Source: Hydrogenophaga crocea (GTDB lineage Bacteria; Pseudomonadota; Gammaproteobacteria; Burkholderiales; Burkholderiaceae_C). From it: DNA of 64,000 nt. Of this stretch, positions 27,734 to 40,988 are shown one piece after another. How positions within the stretch are numbered: position 1 is the stretch's first letter; the number at the start of each line of letters is the position of its first letter. A program made the position numbers and the translations under genes. The stretch lies in the NCBI RefSeq assembly GCF_011388215.1, contig NZ_CP049989.1, forward strand, positions 1,736,001 to 1,800,000, written 5' to 3'. Below the pieces are notes generated by a model. It was not told the origin of the DNA and did not search any database. It saw only the letters and a list, made by a program, of their open reading frames with translations.

Positions 27734-29512
27734 TTACAGGTCTTCCGAACCCAGCAGCATCTCGGTGATGCCCTTGCCGGCCTGGACCATGGGGAACACG
27801 TTCTCGGTCGGGTCGGTGCGGAAGTCCATGAAGACCGTGCGGTCCTTGAGCTTGCGCGCTTCGCGGAGCGCGGGCTCCACGTCTTCGGGGCGTTCGATCA
27901 GCATGCCCACGTGGCCATAGGCCTCGGCCAGCTTCACGAAGTTGGGCAGCGCGTCCATGTAGCTGTGGCTGTAGCGGCCCGAGTACTCGATCTCCTGCCA
28001 CTGGCGCACCATGCCCAGGTAGCGGTTGTTGAGCGACACCACCTTGATCGGGGTGTTGTACTGCAGGCAGGTCGACAGCTCCTGGATGTTCATCTGCACC
28101 GAGCCTTCGCCGGTGATGCAGAACACCTCGGCCTCGGGCTTGGCGAGCTTGATGCCCATGGCGTAGGGAATGCCCACGCCCATGGTGCCCAGGCCGCCCG
28201 AGTTGATCCAGCGGCGCGGCTCGTCGAACTTGTAGAACTGCGCGGCCCACATCTGGTGCTGGCCCACGTCGGACGTGATGTAGGTTTCGGTGCCCTTGGT
28301 CATGTTCCACAGGGTCTCGACCACCATCTGCGGCTTGATCACGTCCTTGTTGCCGCGGTCGTACTTGAGGCAGTCGCGCGAGCGCCAGCCTTCGATGGTG
28401 TTCCACCACTCGCCCAGGGCCTTCTCGTCGGCGCGCTGGCTGGTCTCGCGGACCATGTTGATCAGCTCGGTCAGCACGTCCTTCACGTCGCCCACGATGG
28501 GCACGTCGACCTTCACGCGCTTGGAGATGCTCGAGGGGTCGATGTCGATGTGGATGATCTTGCGTTCGTTCTGCGCAAAGTGCTTGGGGTTGCCGATCAC
28601 GCGGTCGTCGAAGCGCGCGCCCACGGCCAGCAGCACGTCGCAGTTCTGCATCGCGTTGTTGGCTTCGATGGTGCCGTGCATGCCCAGCATGCCCAGGAAC
28701 TTGCGGTCGCTGGCGGGATAGGCACCCAGGCCCATGAGGGTGTTGGTCACCGGGTAGCCGAGCAGGTCGACCAGGGTGCGCAGCTCTTGCGTGGCGTTGC
28801 CCAGCAGCACGCCGCCGCCGGTGTAGATGTAGGGGCGCTTGGCGTTGAGCAGCAGCTGCAGCGCCTTGCGGATCTGGCCGCCATGGCCCTTGCGCACGGG
28901 GTTGTACGAGCGCATCGCCACGCTCTCGGGGTAGCCGGTCCAGGCGGTCTTGTTGAAGGACACGTCCTTGGGCACGTCGACCACCACGGGGCCGGGGCGG
29001 CCCGAGCGCGCGATGTGGAACGCCTTCTTCATCACATCGGCCATGTGCCGCACATCCTTGACGAGGAAGTTGTGCTTGACGATGGGGCGCGTGATGCCGA
29101 CGGTGTCGCACTCCTGGAAGGCGTCGAGGCCAATCGCCGGCGTCGGCACCTGGCCCGAGATGATCACCATCGGGATGCTGTCCATGTAGGCCGTGGCGAT
29201 GCCGGTGACCGCGTTGGTCAGGCCGGGGCCGGAGGTGACCAGGGCCACGCCCACGTCGCCGGTGGCGCGGGCATAACCGTCGGCGGCGTGCACGGCGGCC
29301 TGTTCGTGGCGCACCAGCACGTGCTGGATGGTGTCCTGCTTGTAGAACGCGTCGTAGATGTGCAGCACTGCGCCGCCGGGGTAGCCCCAGACGTACTTGA
29401 CGTTCTCGGCCTGCAGGGCCTTGACGAGGATTTCCGCGCCGCGGAGTTCGAGGGGAGCGTCGCCGGCCGTGGCGGCGGCGGCCGAGGCCAGTTCGGCCTT
29501 GGAGATGTCCAT
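27734..29512 (-). CDS. ilvI: acetolactate synthase large (catalytic) subunit
   Basis: ThDP- and FAD-dependent enzyme of 592 aa making acetolactate from pyruvate. Recognisable are VWGYPGGAVLHIYDAF, VRHEQAAVHAADGYARATG with the catalytic Glu, the FAD region GLGAYPASDRKFLGMLGMHG, and the ThDP motif. The last reads TGEGSVQMNIQEL, with Glu where most families have Asp (GDGS), which I treat as a lineage variant. The start MDISKAELASA (29512) is chosen; the frame extends upstream without conserved residues. It heads the ilvI-ilvH-ilvC operon. Confidence 0.95.
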   Translation of the reverse strand: MDISKAELASAAAATAGDAPLELRGAEILVKALQAENVKYVWGYPGGAVLHIYDAFYKQDTIQHVLVRHEQAAVHAADGYARATGDVGVALVTSGPGLTNAVTGIATAYMDSIPMVIISGQVPTPAIGLDAFQECDTVGITRPIVKHNFLVKDVRHMADVMKKAFHIARSGRPGPVVVDVPKDVSFNKTAWTGYPESVAMRSYNPVRKGHGGQIRKALQLLLNAKRPYIYTGGGVLLGNATQELRTLVDLLGYPVTNTLMGLGAYPASDRKFLGMLGMHGTIEANNAMQNCDVLLAVGARFDDRVIGNPKHFAQNERKIIHIDIDPSSISKRVKVDVPIVGDVKDVLTELINMVRETSQRADEKALGEWWNTIEGWRSRDCLKYDRGNKDVIKPQMVVETLWNMTKGTETYITSDVGQHQMWAAQFYKFDEPRRWINSGGLGTMGVGIPYAMGIKLAKPEAEVFCITGEGSVQMNIQELSTCLQYNTPIKVVSLNNRYLGMVRQWQEIEYSGRYSHSYMDALPNFVKLAEAYGHVGMLIERPEDVEPALREARKLKDRTVFMDFRTDPTENVFPMVQAGKGITEMLLGSEDL

Positions 29513-29753
29513 GATCAACCTTTCGAGAATTTCTCTGACGAAAAACCTTGGGTGCCCCTCGGCCAACCCTTGTGAGGCGACGTCGGGACTTGAGACCAGT
29601 GGCCATGGGCGGAACGTATCCACCGGACCCTGATCCGTTTGCCGTGTGATGACGAAAGCCGCAGATTATGGCACCGCAGCAAAGGCCCGCCGCCGGTTTT
29701 TCGTCGACCGAAGCCGGAATGCGACAATTCCGCGCTTATCCGCGAAACCTCCC
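29513..29753. other. divergent control region between ilvI and the RDD gene
   Basis: 241 bases. I searched the ilvI side for a leader peptide rich in Ile, Val or Leu and found none. A CATAAT hexamer on the minus strand (29666-29671) is a candidate ilvI -10, and GACAAT (29723-29728) a candidate -10 for the RDD gene; neither has a clear -35. Confidence 0.35.
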
Positions 29754-30308
29754 ATGACCCCCGACGCCCCCGCTTCCGGCGCCGCCCGACCCGACCTCAC
29801 CGCCCCTTCGCTGCGCCGCCGCATGGCCTGCTGGCTCTATGAGGGCATGCTCATGTTCGGTGTGGTGTTCATCGCCGGCTACCTCTTCTCGGCGCTCACG
29901 CAGCAGCGTCACGCCCTGGACAACCGCCACCCGCTGCAGGCCTTCCTGTTCGTGGTGTTCGGCATCTACTTCACCTGGTTCTGGCACAAGGGCCAGACCC
30001 TGGCGCAGAAGACCTGGAACATCCGCGTCGTCGATGCCCAGGGCCGCCCCATTGGCCAGTGGCGCGCGCTGTGGCGCTACGTGCTGTCCTGGCTGTGGCT
30101 GCTGCCCCCGCTCGCGCTGAGCGCGGTGTTGGGCACCAGCGGCGGCGAGCTCACGGTGTTGCTGATGGGCTGGGTGCTGGTCTACGCGCTGCTGTCGCGC
30201 TTTCACGCCCAGCGCCAGTTCCTGCACGACGCGCTCGCCGGCACGCGCCTGGTGCACCACGCCCAGGCCCCGGCCCCCAAACGCTCCCGCAAAGGGCTCA
30301 AGGCATGA
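29754..30308 (+). CDS. RDD family membrane protein
   Basis: Membrane protein of 184 aa with three or four helices. The RDD pattern is visible: the family's Arg in RRRMACWLYEGMLMFG, the segment GQTLAQKTWNIRVVDAQGRP, and FLHDALAGTRLV at the end, where HD(A)LAGT is typical. Function is unknown; some RDD proteins are linked to ion transport. The ATG at 29754 fits the family start. It overlaps dgkA by 4 nt (ATGA). Confidence 0.85.
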   Translation: MTPDAPASGAARPDLTAPSLRRRMACWLYEGMLMFGVVFIAGYLFSALTQQRHALDNRHPLQAFLFVVFGIYFTWFWHKGQTLAQKTWNIRVVDAQGRPIGQWRALWRYVLSWLWLLPPLALSAVLGTSGGELTVLLMGWVLVYALLSRFHAQRQFLHDALAGTRLVHHAQAPAPKRSRKGLKA

Positions 30309-30709
30309 CCCCGCAACCCCACGAAGACGTCACCGCGCAAAAGCGCCGCACCGGCCTGAGCCGCATGTGGCACGCCCTGTTCTATTCGTTCGCGGGCCTG
30401 CGCGCGGGCTGGGGCGAGACCGCGTTCCGCCAGGAAGCGATCGCGTCGGTCGTGCTGGTGCCGCTGGCCTTCTGGGTGGGACAGGGCTGGGTGGAGACCG
30501 CGCTGCTGATCGGCACCGTGGTGCTGGTGATGGTGGTGGAGTTGCTCAATACCGGCATCGAAACCGCCATCGACCGCATCGGGCCCGAGTGGCACGTGCT
30601 GTCCAAACGCGCCAAGGACATGGGCAGCGCCGCGGTGCTGCTGAGCCTGCTGCTGTGCAGCGGCACCTGGATCGCGGCACTGTGGATGCACTTCGGGAAT
30701 CCGGCGTGA
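30305..30709 (+). CDS. dgkA: diacylglycerol kinase (DgkA family)
   Basis: Small membrane kinase of 134 aa that phosphorylates diacylglycerol to phosphatidate. Three helices and the family motif VVELLNTGIETAIDRIGPEWHVLSKRAKDMGSAAV are present. Its start overlaps the RDD stop and its stop overlaps the GTG of the next gene, so RDD, dgkA and LOG form one translationally coupled unit. Confidence 0.93.
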   Translation: MTPQPHEDVTAQKRRTGLSRMWHALFYSFAGLRAGWGETAFRQEAIASVVLVPLAFWVGQGWVETALLIGTVVLVMVVELLNTGIETAIDRIGPEWHVLSKRAKDMGSAAVLLSLLLCSGTWIAALWMHFGNPA

Positions 30710-31293
30710 GCGGGCCGGCCTTCTCGCTGTGCGTGTACTGCGGCTCGCGCCCGGGCGCGCAACCCGCGTTCGCCGAGGCCGCGCGCGCCGTGGGCCGCTG
30801 GATCGGCGAACGCGGCGGTCAGCTGGTGTACGGCGGCGGGCGCAATGGCCTCATGGGTCTGGTGGCCGACAGCACGCTGCAGGCCGGCGGCCGCGTGGTG
30901 GGCGTGATCCCGAAGGCCCTGGTCGAGAAGGAATGGGCGCACCACGGCTGCAGCGAACTGCACGTGGTCGACACCATGCACGAACGCAAGCGCCTCATGG
31001 CCGAGCACGCCGACGCGTTTCTCGCCCTGCCCGGCGGCATCGGCACCTTCGAGGAGTTCTTCGAGGTCTGGACCTGGCGCCAGCTCGGCTACCACGACAA
31101 ACCCGTGGGCCTGCTCAACGTGGACGGCTACTACGACGGCCTGATGGCCTTCCTGCGCACCGGCGTGCAGGCGCAGTTCATGGGCGACTGGCAGATGGAC
31201 CTGATCCGCGTGTCGCCCGACGCGCGGGCGCTGCTGCCCGAGCTGGTGCAGTCGGCCGGGCTGGCCCCGGCCCCGCGCCTCGACGCGATCTGA
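30706..31293 (+). CDS. LOG family protein (nucleoside 5'-monophosphate phosphoribohydrolase)
   Basis: A 195-aa protein with both LOG signatures, GGGRNGLMGLVAD and PGGIGTFEEFFEVWTWRQLG. Family members hydrolyse nucleoside monophosphates, including cytokinin ribotides, to base and ribose 5-phosphate. The GTG at 30706 overlaps the dgkA stop codon and gives the conserved N-terminus (SLCVYCGSRPG). Which nucleotide it uses cannot be told from sequence. Confidence 0.9.
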   Translation: MSGPAFSLCVYCGSRPGAQPAFAEAARAVGRWIGERGGQLVYGGGRNGLMGLVADSTLQAGGRVVGVIPKALVEKEWAHHGCSELHVVDTMHERKRLMAEHADAFLALPGGIGTFEEFFEVWTWRQLGYHDKPVGLLNVDGYYDGLMAFLRTGVQAQFMGDWQMDLIRVSPDARALLPELVQSAGLAPAPRLDAI

Positions 31294-31303
31294 AGCGCCG
31301 CGC

Positions 31304-34431
<3,128 letters not shown>

Positions 34432-34433
<2 letters not shown>

Positions 34434-35607
34434 GGAAACAGGTGGGCTGACAGGGGAAAACGATTATGTCACCCGGGTTCTCGACGGCTGGGACGCGCTG
34501 CCCGCCGCCGCCTGGGACGCGCTGCTCGCGCACAGCAGCGACCCCAGCCCGTTCGCGCGCCACGCCTACCTGCGCGCGATGGTCGACAGCGGCAGCGCCA
34601 CGCCCGAGACCGGCTGGGCCCCGCGCCTGGTCACGCTGTGGCGCGGCGACACGCTGCAGGCCGCGTGCGCGGTGCAGGTCAAGTCGCATTCCTACGGCGA
34701 ATACGTGTTCGACTGGGCCTGGGCCAACGCCTACGCCGAACATGGCCTGCGCTACTACCCCAAGGCGCTCGTGGCCGTGCCCTTCACGCCGGTGCCGGGC
34801 GCGCGGCTGCTGGCGGTGGACCCGGCCGCGCGGCGGGCGTTGCTGCGGGCCCTGATCGGCTGGTGCGAAGCCCAGCGGCTGTCGTCGCTGCACCTGCTGT
34901 TCCTGCTGCCCGAGGACGTGGCCGCCTGCGAGGCCGAGGGCCTGATGGCGCGCCACACCGTCCAGTTCCACTGGCAGAACCACGACTGGCCCGACTGGGA
35001 CGCCTTCCTCGCGAGCCTGCAGCAGGACAAGCGCAAGAAGATCCGCCAGGAGCGCCGCAAGGTGGCCGAGGCCGGGGTGCGCTTTCGCTGGGCGCGGGGC
35101 CGCGACATCACGGCCGCCGACTGGGCCTTCTTCTACCGCTGTTACGAGCGCACCTACCTCGAGCACGGCAACCCGCCCTACCTCACGCCCGACTTCTTCG
35201 CCCGCATGGCGCGCGACATGCCCGAACACTGGCTGCTCTTCGTGGCCGAGCGCGACGGCCAGCCGATCGCGAGCAGCCTGATCGCCATCGACCCCGAGCG
35301 CCGCGTGGCCTATGGCCGCTACTGGGGCGCGCTCGAACGCGTCGACTGCCTGCACTTCGAGGCCTGCTACTACCAACCGCTGCAATGGTGCCTGGCACAC
35401 GGCTACCGCCGCTTCGAGGGCGGCGCGCAGGGCGAGCACAAGATGGCGCGGGCCCTGCTGCCCGTGAAGACCACCAGCGCGCACTGGCTCGCGCACCCGG
35501 CCTTTGCCGAGGCGGTCGATCGCTTCCTGCAGCGCGAGGGCGCGGGCGTGGCGCACTACCTCGACCACCTCGCCGAACGCAACCCGCTCAAGGCCCGCGG
35601 CGCCTAG
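34432..35607 (+). CDS. COG3146 (DUF482) family protein with acyltransferase-like fold
   Basis: A 391-aa protein of the COG3146 family, sometimes called peptidogalycan biosynthesis/recognition proteins and predicted to have two GNAT-like halves. Visible are the conserved HAYLRAMVDSGSA near the start, FDWAWANAYAEHGLRYYPKALVAVPFTPVPG, and the C-terminal FEGGAQGEHKMARALLPV. Substrate is unknown. The only upstream start is an ATG that overlaps the divergent nadE start codon in the sequence CATG. No RBS is visible, and family likeness begins only about 12 residues in. Confidence 0.82.
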
Positions 35608-35616
35608 GCGCTTCGC

Positions 35617-35622
35617 TACACT
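35617..35622 (+). promoter_or_regulatory. candidate -10 (TACACT) for the gene at 35631
   Basis: TACACT ends 8 nt before the ATG at 35631, without a Shine-Dalgarno. It would start the unit made of the small membrane protein and the bactofilin. Confidence 0.3.
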
Positions 35623-35630
35623 CGGCCGCC

Positions 35631-35987
35631 ATGGACGAGCAGGACGCCTTCTTCACCCATGCGGTGGTCGGGCCACCGTTTTCGGTGCTGCTCGGGCGGC
35701 GCATGTCGGCGGCCGCGGGCCAGGCCCAGGGCCTGCAGATCGACCCGGCCGATGGCGACGTGCGCGTGAGCCCCGCCTGGCAGCCCTGGGTGATCGAGCG
35801 CCTGAGCGAGCTGCCGCCCGGCGTGCCGCGCCGCCGCCCCAAGGCCTGGCGGCGCTGGGTCGAACGCCATGCACTGGGCATTGCCCTGCTGGGCGCTCTG
35901 GCGCTGCTGGGGGGCGTGGGCCTCAGCCTGCACGCGCTCGGCGGCTTCGCACAGCTCAACCACCTCGTGAGGAGCCTGCCGTGGTGA
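35631..35987 (+). CDS. hypothetical protein with one C-terminal membrane helix
   Basis: A 118-aa protein I do not recognise. Residues 1-80 are soluble and end in a basic stretch (RRRPKAWRRWVERH). A single hydrophobic helix (about residues 82-104) follows, then a short tail, so the protein is probably tail-anchored with its N-terminus in the cytoplasm. Its stop codon overlaps the GTG start of a bactofilin, which suggests the two work together, for example by tethering the filament to the membrane (inference). Confidence 0.7.
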   Translation: MDEQDAFFTHAVVGPPFSVLLGRRMSAAAGQAQGLQIDPADGDVRVSPAWQPWVIERLSELPPGVPRRRPKAWRRWVERHALGIALLGALALLGGVGLSLHALGGFAQLNHLVRSLPW

Positions 35988-36430
35988 ACCCGGTGGCCCA
36001 GGACACGCTCACCATCGACCCGGTGGCGATGAACATCGTCAACCGCGTGGCCGCGGGCTGCGACCTCAGCGGCGACCTGAATTTCGAGGGCGGCCTGATC
36101 GTGCAGGGCCGGCTCGAAGGCCACATCCGCGTGGACGGCCGCCTCATCATCTGGACCGGCGCCAGCGTGCGCGGCCGCATCCGCGTGCTCGGCGACCTGT
36201 ACCTGTTCGGCCAGCTGGGCTCGCCCAACGGCGGGCCGCACGACACCAGCCTGGAGTGCGAGGGCATGGTCTACGTGAGCAAGACCGGTGTGTCCACCGG
36301 CACCCTGCTCGCGCGGCGGCTGCAGATGTACGAAGGGGCCCAACTCAAGGGCCCCTTCCGCACGCTGCAGACGGCCGACCGCCTGCCCGTGTTGCGCGAC
36401 GTGCTGGTGGAACCGCCCGCCGCGCCCTGA
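35981..36430 (+). CDS. bactofilin-like polymer-forming protein
   Basis: A 149-aa protein with the DUF583/bactofilin right-handed beta-helix pattern: CDLSGDLNFEGGLIVQGRLEG, HIRVDGRLIIWTGASVRG and RIRVLGDLYLFGQLG repeat at about 17-20-residue steps. Such proteins polymerise without nucleotide and place envelope or wall enzymes. Two consecutive GTG codons (35981 and 35984) can start it; AGGAG lies 6 nt before the first. Translation is coupled to the preceding membrane protein. It is convergent with ppa. Confidence 0.8.
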   Translation: MVNPVAQDTLTIDPVAMNIVNRVAAGCDLSGDLNFEGGLIVQGRLEGHIRVDGRLIIWTGASVRGRIRVLGDLYLFGQLGSPNGGPHDTSLECEGMVYVSKTGVSTGTLLARRLQMYEGAQLKGPFRTLQTADRLPVLRDVLVEPPAAP

Positions 36431-36443
36431 TCGCCGCGGCCGC

Positions 36444-36986
36444 TCAGGCCTTCTTGAGCGACTTCTCGTAGTTGGCGATGCCGTCCAGGATTTCCTTGTG
36501 CGCGGCGGCCTTGTCGGCCCAGCCCAGCACCTTCACCCACTTGCCCGGCTCCAGGTCCTTGTAGTGCTCGAAGAAGTGCTGGATGGTCTTCAGGCGCATG
36601 GGGTTGAGGTCTTCGGGCTTTTGCCACTGCGTGTAGATCGACAGGATCTTGTCCACCGGCACGGCCAGCAGCTTGGCGTCTTCACCGGCCTCGTCCTCCA
36701 TGCGCAGCATGCCCAGCGCGCGGCAGGTCACCACCACACCGGGGATCAGCGGCACCGGCGTGATCACGAGCACGTCCACCGGATCGCCGTCGCCCGAGAT
36801 GGTCTTGGGGATGTAGCCGTAGTTCGTGGGGTAGTGCATGGCCGTGCTCATGAAACGGTCCACGAAGATGGCGCCGGTTTCCTTGTCGACCTCGTACTTG
36901 ATCGGGTCGGCGTTCATCGGGATCTCGATGATCACGTTGAACGATTCGGGAACCTTGCTGCCAGGGGTGACGTTGTCGAGGGACAT
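36444..36986 (-). CDS. ppa: inorganic pyrophosphatase (family I, soluble)
   Basis: Cytoplasmic Mg-dependent enzyme of 180 aa hydrolysing pyrophosphate. The catalytic motif [10 protein letters not shown] has the three aspartates, and [11 protein letters not shown] and KHFxHYKDLE-like ([11 protein letters not shown]) segments are intact. It stands back to back with the membrane pyrophosphatase hppA across 276 nt. On the minus strand a TAAAAT hexamer (37073-37078) is a candidate -10. Confidence 0.96.
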   Translation of the reverse strand: MSLDNVTPGSKVPESFNVIIEIPMNADPIKYEVDKETGAIFVDRFMSTAMHYPTNYGYIPKTISGDGDPVDVLVITPVPLIPGVVVTCRALGMLRMEDEAGEDAKLLAVPVDKILSIYTQWQKPEDLNPMRLKTIQHFFEHYKDLEPGKWVKVLGWADKAAAHKEILDGIANYEKSLKKA

Positions 36987-37101
36987 GAAGTGCTCGGGAG
37001 GGGTTGAAGGGAATCTGACCGGGGCGTCACGCGAATGACACCAGGCGCGGCGCGCGCTCCGGATTTACCCTGATTTTACCGACGCGAAGCTGACGGCCCC
37101 G

Positions 37102-37130
37102 GTGGCAAACGGCGCGAATCTCGCTACATT
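37102..37130 (+). promoter_or_regulatory. candidate promoter of hppA
   Basis: GTGGCA (37102-37107), 17 nt, TACATT (37125-37130). Both hexamers match the sigma-70 consensus at four of six bases. The message would have a leader of about 125 nt with two hairpins. Confidence 0.35.
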
Positions 37131-37193
37131 GGTCGCGTTGGCCAATCGCCTCTGCCCTGCTGCAGCTTTCGCAGCAGCGAAGACCGCGAGGAA

Positions 37194-37230
37194 GCAACGC
37201 AGCGGGGGCAGCCCCGGAGGCGTTGCCCCC
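37194..37230. repeat. GC-rich inverted repeat sharing a 12-mer with 47531-47542
   Basis: Outer stem GCAACGC (37194-37200) / GCGTTGC (37220-37226) encloses an inner GGGGC-AG-CCCC hairpin. The right edge GGCGTTGCCCCC is the reverse complement of GGGGGCAACGCC at 47531-47542 in the TRAP operon. It lies in the hppA leader. Confidence 0.45.
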
Positions 37231-37262
37231 TCCAAGTCAAAAACCACTGGCAGGAGAAATTC

Positions 37263-39326
<2,064 letters not shown>

Positions 39327-39346
39327 GCCGCGCCTGGCCCCCGTTC

Positions 39347-39378
39347 ACAAGGCCCGCCGCGTGCGGGCCTTGTGCTTA
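39347..39378 (+). terminator. rho-independent terminator of hppA
   Basis: Perfect 11-bp stem ACAAGGCCCGC / GCGGGCCTTGT with loop CGCGT, then GCTTA. It touches the 3' end of the convergent tetR gene and may serve both. Confidence 0.75.
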
Positions 39379-39963
39379 CTGCGCCAGGCGCCGCACCACC
39401 TCGCTGGCTGCGGGCGCGAGTTCGGTGAGATCGGCCTGCCGGTTCTGCTCGATGGCCTGCAGCACGAGCTCGGTGATCGCGCCCACGGCGGCCACGGCCA
39501 TGGGCTCGCTCAGGGCGCGCGCGGCCGGGCGGTCGCGGTTGACCGTGCCCAGCATGAAGGCCGCGAGCTCGCCCATCACCTCGCGGCGCACCGCACTGCC
39601 CGCTTCGCCGAGGTGGTGGATCTCCACGAACAGCAGCCGCAGCAGCTGCGGGCCCGAGGCCAGGTGCGCGAAGTACGCGCGCAACGCCGTCTCCACCTGC
39701 GCCTGCCAGGGCAGCCCGGGCTGCACCGCCTCGCGCAGCGTGCGCAGCGCCGACGCGCTGGCCAGCCGGTAGAGCTGCAGGAAGCAGGCCTCCTTGTCGC
39801 TGAAGTGTTCGTAGAAGGTGCGCTTGGACACCCCCGCCACGCGCACCACATCGGCCACGGTGACCGCGGCCAGGCCCTTCTCGGCCGCCACATCGGCGAG
39901 CGCCTGCAGCAATCGGGTGTCGGGGGATTCGAGGGTGGCGGTGGCGGCTTCGGGGCGGGGCAT
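39376..39963 (-). CDS. TetR family transcriptional regulator
   Basis: A 195-aa repressor-type regulator. The N-terminal helix-turn-helix reads VTVADVVRVAGVSKRTFYEHFSDKEACFL, followed by a helical ligand domain. It is divergent from the PF10118 hydrolase gene. A perfect dyad TGGTAC-N6-GTACCA sits in the gap right behind that gene's promoter, so this regulator most likely represses the neighbour. The ligand is unknown; fatty or hydrophobic compounds would be a guess from the family. Confidence 0.88.
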   Translation of the reverse strand: MPRPEAATATLESPDTRLLQALADVAAEKGLAAVTVADVVRVAGVSKRTFYEHFSDKEACFLQLYRLASASALRTLREAVQPGLPWQAQVETALRAYFAHLASGPQLLRLLFVEIHHLGEAGSAVRREVMGELAAFMLGTVNRDRPAARALSEPMAVAAVGAITELVLQAIEQNRQADLTELAPAASEVVRRLAQ

Positions 39964-40015
39964 GCGGTGATCTTAGGGCGCGCGCAGCCCTTGGCGGCGC
40001 ACCCGCCAGCCCGGC

Positions 40016-40044
40016 TTGACAGCCCCGGCCGGGCCGGGCACATT
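40016..40044 (+). promoter_or_regulatory. promoter of the PF10118 hydrolase gene
   Basis: Consensus -35 TTGACA (40016-40021), 17 nt, CACATT (40039-40044). The dyad operator covers the expected start of transcription. Confidence 0.6.
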
Positions 40045-40049
40045 CGCCC

Positions 40050-40067
40050 TGGTACGAACCGGTACCA
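40050..40067. promoter_or_regulatory. palindromic operator, probably for the divergent TetR regulator
   Basis: TGGTAC-GAACCG-GTACCA, perfect 6+6 dyad, 6 nt after the -10 of the hydrolase promoter. Its place would block RNA polymerase. Confidence 0.65.
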
Positions 40068-40081
40068 AACGGAGCCGCCCC

Positions 40082-40900
40082 ATGACCGACCTCACCGTCC
40101 GCCGCCTGCTGATCGACCTCGAGCGCCCCGTGGCGCGCCACTGGTGCGGCGGCGACGCCTTCCTCACCGCGTGGTTCAACGCCTTGTCCATGAGCTTTCC
40201 GGTGGGCGAGCAGTTCTTCATCGACTCGGTGCGCGACGGGGCCAAGGCCCTGCCGGAAGCGGAGCGAGCGGCCTGGGAGGCCGAGGTGAAGGGCTTCGTG
40301 GGCCAGGAGGCCACACACCGGCGCATCCACGCGCTGTTCAACGCGCAGATCGAAAAGCACGGCCTGGTGAACGCCTGGGCACCGCGCGCCGAAGCGCGCA
40401 TGAAGGTGCTCGCGGGCGCCGACCCGCGCCACGCGCTGGGCATCACCGCGGCCAACGAACACTTCACCGCCCTGTTCGCCGAATGGCTGCTTGGCCACCC
40501 CGAGGTGCTCGCGAACAGCGAGCCGCGCCTGCAGGCGCTGTGGCTGTGGCACAGCGCCGAAGAGGCCGAGCACAAGAGCACCGCCTTCGATCTCTACCGG
40601 GCCCTTGGCGGCAACCACGCCTGGCGCGTGAAGTGGATGCGCCGCATCACCGTGTTCTTCCTCGTCGACGCCCTGCGCCAGACCGTGAACAACCTGCGCC
40701 GCGACGGCACGCTGTGGCGTTGGTCCACCTGGCGCAGCGCGGCGCGCCACCTGCTGGGTCGTCAGGGCCTGCTGCGCGAGACCTTCGCCCCCTGGCGGGC
40801 CTATTTCCGGCCCGATTTCCACCCCGAACACCAGCACTCGGAACGCTCGGCCACCTGGCTGCGCGAGAACAGCGCGCTGTTCGTCGCGGTCGGCCGCTGA
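40082..40900 (+). CDS. PF10118 family metal-dependent hydrolase
   Basis: A 272-aa helical protein of the PF10118 family, annotated as predicted metal-dependent hydrolases. His/Glu pairs that could bind a di-metal centre are present (GQEATHRRIH, ANEHFTALFAE and WHSAEEAEHKSTAFD), an arrangement that recalls ferritin-like di-iron proteins. Enzymatic activity is not established. It is divergent from, and probably repressed by, the TetR protein. A terminator follows 8 nt after its stop. Confidence 0.82.
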   Translation: MTDLTVRRLLIDLERPVARHWCGGDAFLTAWFNALSMSFPVGEQFFIDSVRDGAKALPEAERAAWEAEVKGFVGQEATHRRIHALFNAQIEKHGLVNAWAPRAEARMKVLAGADPRHALGITAANEHFTALFAEWLLGHPEVLANSEPRLQALWLWHSAEEAEHKSTAFDLYRALGGNHAWRVKWMRRITVFFLVDALRQTVNNLRRDGTLWRWSTWRSAARHLLGRQGLLRETFAPWRAYFRPDFHPEHQHSERSATWLRENSALFVAVGR

Positions 40901-40907
40901 CAGCACC

Positions 40908-40931
40908 AGCCCGGGTTTTCCCGGGCTTTTT
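40908..40931 (+). terminator. rho-independent terminator after the PF10118 gene
   Basis: Stem AGCCCGGG / CCCGGGCT with a TTTT loop, followed by a run of five T in all (40927-40931). Very clear, and it isolates the sugar-acid operon that follows. Confidence 0.9.
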
Positions 40932-40945
40932 CGCGACCGCTCCAC

Positions 40946-40972
40946 TTGTATGATGACCTGACAAACATACAA
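40946..40972. promoter_or_regulatory. inverted repeat, likely operator of the FadR-type regulator
   Basis: TTGTATG (40946-40952) and CATACAA (40966-40972), perfect 7-bp arms with a 13-nt spacer, 16 nt before the regulator's ATG. AT-rich dyads of this kind are usual for GntR/FadR-family proteins, so autoregulation of the whole operon is expected. Confidence 0.6.
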
Positions 40973-40988
40973 AGACAGCGAGACAAGC

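Noticed and set aside
29513..29753. Possible Ile/Val leader peptide for ilvI
   Set aside because: All short frames on the minus strand were read; none has a cluster of Ile, Val or Leu codons followed by a stop and a terminator hairpin.
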